Source of the DNA: FEN-1219 sp964457725
GTDB lineage: Bacteria > Pseudomonadota > Gammaproteobacteria > Steroidobacterales > Rariloculaceae
Length of the DNA: 12,606 nucleotides
Assembly: GCA_964457725.1 (NCBI GenBank)
Contig: CAYWGQ010000113.1
Location: 1 to 12,606, forward strand
Direction of reading: 5' to 3'
The translations under genes and the position numbers were made by a program. Under the pieces are notes generated by a model, which made no database searches, was not told the origin of the DNA, and was given only the letters and a program-made list of their open reading frames with translations. Below, piece by piece: positions 7,415-12,606 of this stretch. Within the stretch, counting starts at the first letter, position 1. Every line of letters starts with the position of its first letter.

Positions 7415-8563
7415 GTGAGCAGCATCGACAGCAAGCTGCCGAGCGTCGGCACGACGATCTTCTCGGTCATGACGCAGCTCGCCGAGCAGCACGGGGCGAT
7501 CAACCTGTCCCAGGGGTTTCCGGAGTTCGATCCCCCGGCCGGTCTGCTCGAGCGGGCCCGTCATTACATCCGCGAGCGCTGCCATCAGTACCAGCCGATG
7601 GCCGGCGCGTTGCCGCTGCGGGAGGCGATCGCGGGGAAGCTCGCCGCCTCGTACGGCGTGCACGCGGATCCCGAGGGCGCGGTGACCGTGACGAGCGGCG
7701 CGACGGAGGCGCTGTTCTGCGCGATCCAAGCGGTCGTGCGGCCCGGCGACGAGGTCATCGTGTTCGATCCGGCCTACGACTCCTACGAGCCGTCCGTCGC
7801 TCTCGCCGGCGGGCGGACCGTCCACCTGCCCCTCGCGCCGCCGGCATTCGCGATCGATTGGGATCGGCTTCGCGACGCGCTCGGCGATCGCACGCGCCTC
7901 GTGATCGTCAACTCGCCCCACAACCCGACCGGCGCAATTCTCTCCCGCGCCGATCTCGACCGGCTCGCGGAGCTGCTGCGCCCTTACGGCTGCTACGTGC
8001 TCGCCGACGAGGTCTACGAGCACATCGTGTTCGACGGCGAGGCCCACGCGACGGTGCTCGCGCAGCCGGAGCTCGCCGAGCGGAGCTTCGCGGTCTTCTC
8101 GTTCGGCAAGACCTATCACGCGACCGGCTGGAAGCTCGGCTACTGCGTCGCGCCGAAGGCGCTGACCGCGGAGCTGCGCAAGGTGCACCAGTACGTGACG
8201 TTCGCGTCCGCGGGGCCGTTGCAGCTCGCGCTCGCGGACTTTCTCGCCGCGCACCCGGAGCACCACCTCGAGCTGCCCGCGTTCTATCAGAAGAAGCGCG
8301 ATCGCTTCGCCGAGCTCCTCGCCGGCACGCGCTTCGCGGTCACGCCCGCGCGCGGCACGTATTTCCAGCTCGCGGACTACGGTGCGATCGCGGACGAGGA
8401 CGACGTCGCCTTCGCGCGCCGGCTCACGATCGAGCACGGCGTCGCGGCGATCCCGATCTCCGTGTTCTACGACGAGCCGCCGCCGACGAAACTCCTCCGA
8501 TTTTGCTTCGCGAAGGAGCCGGCCACGCTCGAGGCAGCGGCCGAGCGCCTCGGCGCGCTTTGA
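7415..8563 (+). CDS. PLP-dependent aminotransferase, methionine aminotransferase (YbdL) type
   Basis: A fold-type I class I aminotransferase of 382 residues. It closely resembles E. coli YbdL, which prefers methionine and some aromatic amino acids, and belongs to the kynurenine/glutamine aminotransferase group. Visible elements: SKLPSVGTTIF (6-16), INLSQGFPEFD (29-39), SGATEAL (94-100), NSPHNPTG (166-173, N170), DEVYEH (198-203, D198 and Y201 bind PLP), and SFGKTYHATGWK (229-240) with K232 as the Schiff-base lysine. The arginine in LLRFCFAKE near the C-terminus should bind the substrate carboxylate. Start is GTG, with GAGGAG 11-16 nt upstream. The fieF-like gene begins 6 nt after its stop, so the two probably share a transcript. 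Methionine salvage is possible; specificity is inferred. Confidence 0.92.
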   Translation: MSSIDSKLPSVGTTIFSVMTQLAEQHGAINLSQGFPEFDPPAGLLERARHYIRERCHQYQPMAGALPLREAIAGKLAASYGVHADPEGAVTVTSGATEALFCAIQAVVRPGDEVIVFDPAYDSYEPSVALAGGRTVHLPLAPPAFAIDWDRLRDALGDRTRLVIVNSPHNPTGAILSRADLDRLAELLRPYGCYVLADEVYEHIVFDGEAHATVLAQPELAERSFAVFSFGKTYHATGWKLGYCVAPKALTAELRKVHQYVTFASAGPLQLALADFLAAHPEHHLELPAFYQKKRDRFAELLAGTRFAVTPARGTYFQLADYGAIADEDDVAFARRLTIEHGVAAIPISVFYDEPPPTKLLRFCFAKEPATLEAAAERLGAL

Positions 8564-8569
8564 CGCCGC

Positions 8570-9478
8570 GTGGCGGATCGGGCGGCAGCGGCGGCGAACG
8601 GCAGGCTCGTCAAGGCGGCGGGCGCGGCGTCGGTCACCGTTGCGATCACGCAGATCGCGCTGAAGCTCTGGGCGTGGCGCGCGACGGACTCGGTCGCGCT
8701 CTTGTCCTCGCTCGCCGACTCGTTGCTCGACCTGTTCGCCTCCGTCGTCACGCTCCTCGCCGTGCGTGCAGCGCTCGAGCCGCCCGACAGCGAGCATCGC
8801 TTCGGCCACGGCAAGGCGGAGGGCGTCGCCGGCATCGCGCAGGCCGTGATCGTCGCACTGTCGGCCCTGTACGTCGCCGCGCGCGCCGTCGAGCGGCTGA
8901 TCGAGCCCGAGCCGCTCGAGAGCCTCGACCTCGGCGTCGCCGTCATGGTCGTCGCGCTCGCGATCACGCTTGCGCTCGTCGCGTTCCAGCAGCTCGTCGT
9001 GCGGCGCACGGGGTCGCTCGCAATCCAAGCCGATTCCGTGCATTACCGGGCGGATCTGCTGACCGGCTTGGCCGTGCTGGCCGCGCTCTATTTGAATCAA
9101 CGTTTCGCCTGGCAGGCGGCGGATCCGCTGCTCGCGCTCGTGATCGTCGGGATCATTCTGGCGAGCGTCTGGAAGATCGCGCGGCAATCGCTCGACGTGC
9201 TGCTCGACCGGGAGCTCGAGCCCGCCGTCCGGCGCCGCATCCGAGAGATCGCGCGCGCGCATCCGGAGGTTCGCGGCGTGCACGACATCCGCACGCGCTC
9301 GTCGGGCACGCACGAGTTCCTGCAGTTCCACCTCGAGCTCGACCCGAGGCTGCCGCTGATCGACGCGCACAGGATCATGGAGGAGGTCGAGTCGGAGCTG
9401 AAGCGAAGCTTCCCGAGCGCGCAGGTGCTGATCCACGCGGATCCGCACGGCGTCACCGAGCCGCGCGATCCGTTCTGA
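8570..9478 (+). CDS. fieF: Cation diffusion facilitator, FieF/YiiP type
   Basis: An inner-membrane dimeric antiporter that expels Zn2+, Fe2+ or related metals in exchange for protons, 302 residues. Six membrane helices precede a cytoplasmic metal-sensing domain. All YiiP metal ligands can be located. Transport site: D50, D54, H158 and D162 (DSLLD and HYRAD). Site B: D73, H76 and H80 (DSEHRFGHGK). Dimer-domain site: H238, H254, H267, H289 and D291 (HDIRTR, FHLEL, DAH, HADPH). The DD-HD tetrad fits Zn2+/Cd2+-type transporters. The GTG start lies 6 nt after the aminotransferase stop and has no clear ribosome site, so coupled translation is likely. It converges on the next gene with only 6 bp between stops. 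Confidence 0.94.
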   Translation: MADRAAAAANGRLVKAAGAASVTVAITQIALKLWAWRATDSVALLSSLADSLLDLFASVVTLLAVRAALEPPDSEHRFGHGKAEGVAGIAQAVIVALSALYVAARAVERLIEPEPLESLDLGVAVMVVALAITLALVAFQQLVVRRTGSLAIQADSVHYRADLLTGLAVLAALYLNQRFAWQAADPLLALVIVGIILASVWKIARQSLDVLLDRELEPAVRRRIREIARAHPEVRGVHDIRTRSSGTHEFLQFHLELDPRLPLIDAHRIMEEVESELKRSFPSAQVLIHADPHGVTEPRDPF

Positions 9479-9484
9479 CGCCGC

Positions 9485-10210
9485 TTAGCGCTCGGACCGC
9501 TCCGCGTCCGCGAGGAAATCGACCAGCGCGAAGAGCGCGTCCGGTCCGCCGGCGAGGGCCGCCGTGGTGGTGTACTTGCCGTTGACGACGATCGCCGGCG
9601 CGGCGTCGATGCGGTATCGCCGCGTCAGCTCCTCGGCCCGGCGCACCCGCGCATGCACCTCGTACGCGTCGAACGCGGCATCGAACTGCGCGGCCGGGAC
9701 GCCGGCGCGGGCGAAGACGTCCGCGATCGCGCCGCGCGAATCGAGCGGGTTGCCGACGACGTGCAGCTCGCGGTAGAGCGCCGCGTGCAGCGCGTCTGCG
9801 CGGCCGATTTGCTCGGCGGCATAGTAGGCGCGCGCGTGGAGCCGCTCGAGATCGTTGCGGACGACGGGTATGCGAACGAACGAGATCCAGCCCGGGAGGC
9901 GGGCCCGCCAGCGGTCGAGCGCCGCTTCGAGCGCGTATGCGTCCGGCAGCGCGTACGCGAACAGCGCGGCGACCTCGACCCGGTCGGGGCTCGAGCTCGT
10001 CGGCTGCGTCGGCGAGAGGCGCCGATAGTGGGTGCCGAGCGTGAAACGGGCCGACGCAGGGGCGTCGTCGACGGCGTCGGTCTCGAGCGCGTCGGCGGGG
10101 GACGAGAGCTCGGAGTTGCCCGCGGGCTCGACCGGCGCCGCAGGGCCGACGTCGCCGCCCTCGCAGGCCGCCAGGAGCAGCGCGAGGAGCGGGCAAGCGG
10201 TGCGCATCAT
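9485..10210 (-). CDS. DsbA-fold lipoprotein lacking both active-site cysteines
   Basis: 241 residues, at the usual dsbA position after cytochrome c4. DsbA landmarks are present: GTHYRRLSPTQPTS (59-72), the first strand DRVEVAALFAY (76-86), and the cis-proline strand APAIVVNGKY (204-213, P205). However, the segment that reads YGCPHCY in DsbA reads YALPDAY here. The CPHC site is thus L88-P89-D90-A91, and it cannot act as a dithiol oxidase. The only cysteines are C6 and C16. C16 is in a lipobox (LAAC), and the next residue is Glu, so outer-membrane anchoring is likely. An acidic, Ala/Pro-rich tether (17-55) joins the anchor to the domain. Tandem ATGs make the start uncertain by one codon. The frame is intact and the domain complete, so it looks like a repurposed protein and not a pseudogene. 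Role unknown; chaperone or scaffold is a guess. Confidence 0.88.
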   Translation of the reverse strand: MMRTACPLLALLLAACEGGDVGPAAPVEPAGNSELSSPADALETDAVDDAPASARFTLGTHYRRLSPTQPTSSSPDRVEVAALFAYALPDAYALEAALDRWRARLPGWISFVRIPVVRNDLERLHARAYYAAEQIGRADALHAALYRELHVVGNPLDSRGAIADVFARAGVPAAQFDAAFDAYEVHARVRRAEELTRRYRIDAAPAIVVNGKYTTTAALAGGPDALFALVDFLADAERSER

Positions 10211-10246
10211 CGGGGCCGGCGGCCGTGCCTCAGCGGCCGACGGACC

Positions 10247-10906
10247 TCAACGCAGTCCCTGCACGTAGCTCGCGAGCGCCCGGATCTCGTCGTCGAGCAG
10301 CATCTCGGCGACGTTGCGCATCATCTGGTTCACGTCCGTGTCCGAGCGGCGCTCGCCGGCCGCATACGCCTGCAGCGCCTTCATCGTGTACGCCGCGTGC
10401 TGGCCGTTGATCTTCGGGTAGGCGGCGAGCGGATTGCCGTGACCGCGCGGGCCGTGGCAGGCGATGCACGCGGCGATGCCGCGCTCCGGGACGCCGCCGC
10501 GGTAGATCTGCTGCCCGAGGCTCACGAGCTCCGGGTCGGCACCTTTCGGCGCGGGCGTTTGCTCGGAGAAGTACGCGGCGAGATCGTAGATGTCCTGCTC
10601 GGACAGCGTCATCGCGAACGGCGTCATCTGCACGTCCGTGCGCTCGCCGCTCTGGAATGCCTTGAGCTGCTTGACGATGTAGCTCGCGTGCTGGCCCGCG
10701 AGCACCGGCCACTCGGGCGTCACGCTGTTGCCGTCGATACCGTGACACGCCGCGCAGGTTCCGGCCTTCGCTCGGCCGGCCTCGGCGTCGCCGACCGGCG
10801 CGTCTTGCGCGGCGGCATTCAGGCAGATCAGCGCGGCGCCGATCGCGAACCAATTCTTCCACGGCCGTCCGGTGCGGCGGCCCGCGACAATACTGCCGTC
10901 AGCCAT
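10247..10906 (-). CDS. cc4: Diheme cytochrome c4
   Basis: A periplasmic electron carrier of 219 residues with two similar class I cytochrome domains. It typically carries electrons from the bc1 complex to terminal oxidases. The signal sequence has a long basic n-region and the core WFAIGAALICLNAAA (19-33), with cleavage near 34. Haem motifs are CAACH (51-55) and CIACH (147-151). Each domain has a matching Y-x2-KxL(K/Q)A and GER-x3-D segment and a candidate axial methionine (M94 or M99; M195 or M196). The start is supported by AGGA about 6 nt upstream. The DsbA-like gene follows after 36 nt. The divergent neighbour is engB, as in Pseudomonas. Confidence 0.94.
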   Translation of the reverse strand: MADGSIVAGRRTGRPWKNWFAIGAALICLNAAAQDAPVGDAEAGRAKAGTCAACHGIDGNSVTPEWPVLAGQHASYIVKQLKAFQSGERTDVQMTPFAMTLSEQDIYDLAAYFSEQTPAPKGADPELVSLGQQIYRGGVPERGIAACIACHGPRGHGNPLAAYPKINGQHAAYTMKALQAYAAGERRSDTDVNQMMRNVAEMLLDDEIRALASYVQGLR

Positions 10907-11006
10907 CTGTCCTCGTGCTCGGGGGTAGCCGATCCATCGCTCTTCGGGAACGGCCGCGATTGTACACTAACGGTCCCAGCCGGGCAGCGCGACCGCGACG
11001 AGGACA
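10907..11006. promoter_or_regulatory. Divergent promoter region between cytochrome c4 and engB
   Basis: 100 nt that must serve both genes. A TGTACA palindrome at 10961-10966 gives a minus-strand -10-like TACAAT (10959-10964) toward cytochrome c4 and a plus-strand TACACT (10963-10968) toward engB. Neither has a clear -35 at the usual distance. Overlapping -10 elements would make the two directions compete. The positions are read directly; the promoter role is inferred. Confidence 0.35.
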
Positions 11007-11735
11007 GTGTTCACCCCGACGTTCCTGACGAGCGCCGCGAGCCCTCGCCAGTTCCCGGCCGACCGCGGCTCCGAGGTCGCGTTCGTCGGGCGATCGAATT
11101 CCGGCAAATCGAGCGCGATCAACGCGATTCTCGGCGTGCGCTCGCTCGCCCGCGTCAGCAAGACGCCGGGCCGCACGCAGCTCGTGAACTTCTTCGCCGT
11201 CGGCGACGACAAGCGGGTCGTCGACCTGCCGGGTTACGGCTACGCCAAGGTCGAGGAGGCCGTCCGGGAACGCTGGCGGCGGCTGGTCTCGGCGTATCTC
11301 GAGGGCCGGCGCTCGCTGCGCGGCCTCGTCGTGACGCTCGACATCCGCCGCGGCGTGACCGAGGGCGACGAGCTGATGCTCGAGTGGGCGCGCCGCCTCG
11401 AGCTGCCGGTGCTCGCGCTGCTGACGAAGGCCGACAAGCTCTCGCGCGGGGCGGCGCTCGCGGCGGAGCGGGCGGCGGCGGCCCGGCTTGGGGAGGCCGG
11501 GGCGGCCGTGCTGTTCTCCGCGCCGAAAGGGACCGGCGTCCAGGAAGCGCGCGCGCGCCTCGGGGCCTGGCTCGGGCTTCCCCCGCCGACGGCGCCGGGG
11601 GGCAGCGGCCACGCGGCCGGGGCGCGGTCGGCGGGGGGCGAAAAAAAGAAGGCCCCGGGTGCGGGATTCAGGGGACACACCCGGGGCACGAGTCCCGGTG
11701 GGGTAACCGGGAAAGAACCCGCTCAGGGAGGTTAG
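11007..11735 (+). CDS. engB: Ribosome biogenesis GTP-binding protein EngB (YihA/YsxC)
   Basis: An essential GTPase for 50S subunit assembly. GTP motifs are in order: G1 GRSNSGKS (28-35), G2 region TPGRTQ (53-58), G3 DLPGYG (73-78), G4 TKAD (140-143) and G5 SAPKGTG (171-177). FLTSAASPRQFP (6-17) is the usual N-terminus. The GTG start is the only one after an in-frame TAA at 10968, with GAGG close upstream. The frame gives 242 residues, whereas the family is usually about 195-220. Residues beyond about 195 are low-complexity Gly/Ala/Lys/Pro. The last 30 or so are encoded antisense to the small RNA at 11641-11757, so the tail may be accidental read-through. It diverges from cytochrome c4 and converges on polA. 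Confidence 0.94.
   Translation: MFTPTFLTSAASPRQFPADRGSEVAFVGRSNSGKSSAINAILGVRSLARVSKTPGRTQLVNFFAVGDDKRVVDLPGYGYAKVEEAVRERWRRLVSAYLEGRRSLRGLVVTLDIRRGVTEGDELMLEWARRLELPVLALLTKADKLSRGAALAAERAAAARLGEAGAAVLFSAPKGTGVQEARARLGAWLGLPPPTAPGGSGHAAGARSAGGEKKKAPGAGFRGHTRGTSPGGVTGKEPAQGG
11641..11687 (-). terminator. Intrinsic terminator of the small RNA (and polA read-through)
   Basis: A perfect 10-bp stem on the minus strand, GCCCCGGGTG (11687-11678) with CACCCGGGGC (11661-11652), is followed by CTTC and seven T (11647-11641). This is the best intrinsic terminator in the window. On the plus strand the same sequence has the run of A before the stem, so it should not terminate engB transcription. Confidence 0.9.
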
Positions 11736-11757
11736 CGGGGCCCCTAACGGGGCACGT
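11641..11757 (-). ncRNA. Probable small RNA at the Spot 42/ErsA/sX13 locus, C-rich loops
   Basis: About 117 nt downstream of polA on the same strand, facing engB. Read 5' to 3' on the minus strand it folds into four adjacent perfect stems. SL1 is GCCCC-GUUA-GGGGC (11753-11740). SL2 is CCCGCU/AGCGGG (11739-11734 with 11723-11718) with loop AACCUCCCUG. SL3 is CCCGGU/ACCGGG (11711-11706 with 11699-11694) with loop UACCCC. SL4 is a 10-bp terminator stem with loop bearing UCCCC and UCCC, then a T-rich tail. C-rich unpaired loops are the known hallmark of Xanthomonas sX13, and Spot 42 and ErsA occupy this polA-engB locus in their hosts. Most likely an Hfq-dependent trans-acting regulator. Homology to a named family is inferred from position and architecture, not from alignment. 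Confidence 0.72.
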
Positions 11758-11760
11758 CGG

Positions 11761-11789
11761 ATTAGGCACACCCCCTGCGCAGAAGTTCC
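11761..11789 (-). promoter_or_regulatory. Sigma-E/AlgU-like promoter for the small RNA
   Basis: On the minus strand a -35-like GGAACTT (11789-11783) is followed, 16 nt after GAACTT, by CCTAA (11766-11762). This is close to the extracytoplasmic sigma-E/AlgU pattern GAACTT-N16/17-TCTGA or TCAAA, with one mismatch in the invariant TC. It starts 17 nt after the polA stop and would initiate near 11755-11757, just before the first hairpin. A sigma-70 reading is poorer (CCTAAT as -10, no -35). Envelope-stress control would match Pseudomonas ErsA. Confidence 0.55.
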
Positions 11790-11805
11790 CGACCCGCCCC
11801 GCGCC

Positions 11806-12606
11806 TCAGTGCGCCTCGTCCCAGTTCGCCCCGACCCCCGTGTCGACCTTCAGCGGCACCCGCAGCTCCGCCGCTGCCTCCATCAGCCGCCGGACCTCCG
11901 CCGCGACCGCCGCGGCCTCTCCGTCGGCCACCTCGAGCACGAGCTCGTCGTGCACCTGCATGATCGGCCGCGCGTCGATCCCCGCCTCCTCGAGCCACCG
12001 GTCGACCGCGATCATCGCCCGCTTGATGATGTCCGCCGCCGTGCCCTGCATCGGTGCGTTGATCGCGCTCCGCTCGGCGTATTGCCGCCGCTGGGCGTTG
12101 CGCGAGTTGATCTCCGGCAGGTACAGCCGGCGGCCGAACACCGTCTCGACGTAGCCCTGCTCCCGCGCGCGCCGGCGGGTCTCGTCCATGTAGCGCTTGA
12201 CCCCGGGATAGCGCTCGAAATAGCGATCGACGTAGCGCTGTGCCTCGCCGCGCTCGATGCCGAGCTGCCGGGCGAGGCCGAACGCCGACATGCCGTAGAT
12301 GAGCCCGAAGTTGATCGCCTTCGCCGCGCGCCGCTGGTCCGCCGTCACCCCGTCCGGCGGCGCGCCGAACACCTCGGCGGCCGTCGCGGCGTGGATGTCG
12401 CGCTCCGCCTCGAAAGCGGCGAGCAGCCCCTCGTCGCCGGACAGGTGCGCCATGATCCGAAGCTCGATCTGCGAGTAATCGGCCGCGAGCAGCCGGTAGC
12501 CCGGGGCTGCGACGAACGCCTGGCGGATCCGCCGCCCCTCGGGGGTCCGGATCGGGATGTTCTGCAGGTTAGGGTCCGACGACGACAGCCGGCCGGTCGC
12601 GGCGAC
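11806..12606 (-). CDS. polA: DNA polymerase I, C-terminal part (cut by window edge)
   Basis: The last 266 codons of DNA polymerase I, which fills gaps in repair and removes Okazaki primers. The frame is open from the window edge at 12606. Polymerase-domain motifs are present: TGRLSSSDPNLQNIPIR near the edge (template-binding region), motif A DYSQIELR, motif B RRAAKAINFGLIYG (O helix, catalytic Lys, Phe and Tyr), YVETVFGRR, APMQGTAADIIKRAM, and motif C QVHDELV with the catalytic Asp. It ends NWDEAH, as in E. coli (NWDQAH). The N-terminal nuclease and proofreading domains lie outside the window. Its stop is 17 nt upstream of the small RNA promoter. Confidence 0.97.
   Translation of the reverse strand, partial: VAATGRLSSSDPNLQNIPIRTPEGRRIRQAFVAAPGYRLLAADYSQIELRIMAHLSGDEGLLAAFEAERDIHAATAAEVFGAPPDGVTADQRRAAKAINFGLIYGMSAFGLARQLGIERGEAQRYVDRYFERYPGVKRYMDETRRRAREQGYVETVFGRRLYLPEINSRNAQRRQYAERSAINAPMQGTAADIIKRAMIAVDRWLEEAGIDARPIMQVHDELVLEVADGEAAAVAAEVRRLMEAAAELRVPLKVDTGVGANWDEAH

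Noticed and set aside
9485..10210. Calling the DsbA-like gene a pseudogene
   Set aside because: The frame is intact over 241 codons with conserved fold landmarks and a functional-looking lipoprotein signal; only the cysteines are lost.
11641..11757. Calling the small RNA Spot 42 (spf) itself
   Set aside because: Position matches, but the C-rich loops and sigma-E-like promoter do not resemble spf, and no sequence match can be claimed without alignment.
9653..12154. An 833-codon plus-strand open frame across the DsbA-like, cytochrome c4, engB and polA region
   Set aside because: Spans genes on both strands and an intergenic region; Arg-rich, with no recognisable motif. A high-GC artefact.

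Overview
The window is high-GC (roughly two-thirds G+C in most lines), densely packed and proteobacterial. It fits best in a high-GC gammaproteobacterium. The strongest reason is the block polA / engB / cytochrome c4 / dsbA, which is the chromosomal order I know from Pseudomonas and relatives. TatABC, Dtd, FieF and the YbdL-type aminotransferase also resemble gammaproteobacterial versions. I cannot name a genus; Steroidobacter-, Woeseia- or Xanthomonas-like lineages are plausible. There is no rRNA, tRNA, CRISPR array, insertion sequence or phage gene.

Layout. (1) 1-3431, minus strand: a respiratory cluster transcribed in the order TRAP-type substrate-binding lipoprotein, azurin, cytochrome oxidase subunit II carrying two fused cytochrome c domains, then the start of subunit I, which runs off the left edge. 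Azurin is a likely electron donor to the oxidase's own haem domains. The substrate-binding protein has no TRAP membrane subunits next to it. (2) 3432-3697: a divergent intergenic region with a local drop in GC. (3) 3698-7164, plus strand: dtd, tatA, tatB, tatC and a POT-family peptide transporter, probably one or two transcripts. (4) 7183-7395, minus: a small DUF2905 membrane protein, divergent by 19 bp from (5) 7415-9478, plus: a methionine-type aminotransferase and a FieF-type metal exporter. (6) 9485-10906, minus: a DsbA-fold lipoprotein and diheme cytochrome c4. (7) 11007-11735, plus: engB. (8) 11641-12606, minus: the 3' end of polA, followed by a probable small RNA gene.

Two results stand out. 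First, the protein at the dsbA locus has the DsbA fold signatures, including the cis-proline region, but the CPHC active site reads LPDA. It also has a lipobox, so it looks like a membrane-anchored, redox-dead DsbA. Second, between polA and the convergent engB, on the polA strand, is a compact chain of hairpins. At least three have C-rich loops, and the chain ends in a strong intrinsic terminator. A sigma-E-like promoter (GAACTT, 16 nt, CCTAA) precedes it. This is the position of Spot 42 in E. coli, ErsA in Pseudomonas and sX13 in Xanthomonas. The C-rich loops and sigma-E-like promoter suggest a member or analogue of the ErsA/sX13 type. The engB frame reads into this gene on the opposite strand.
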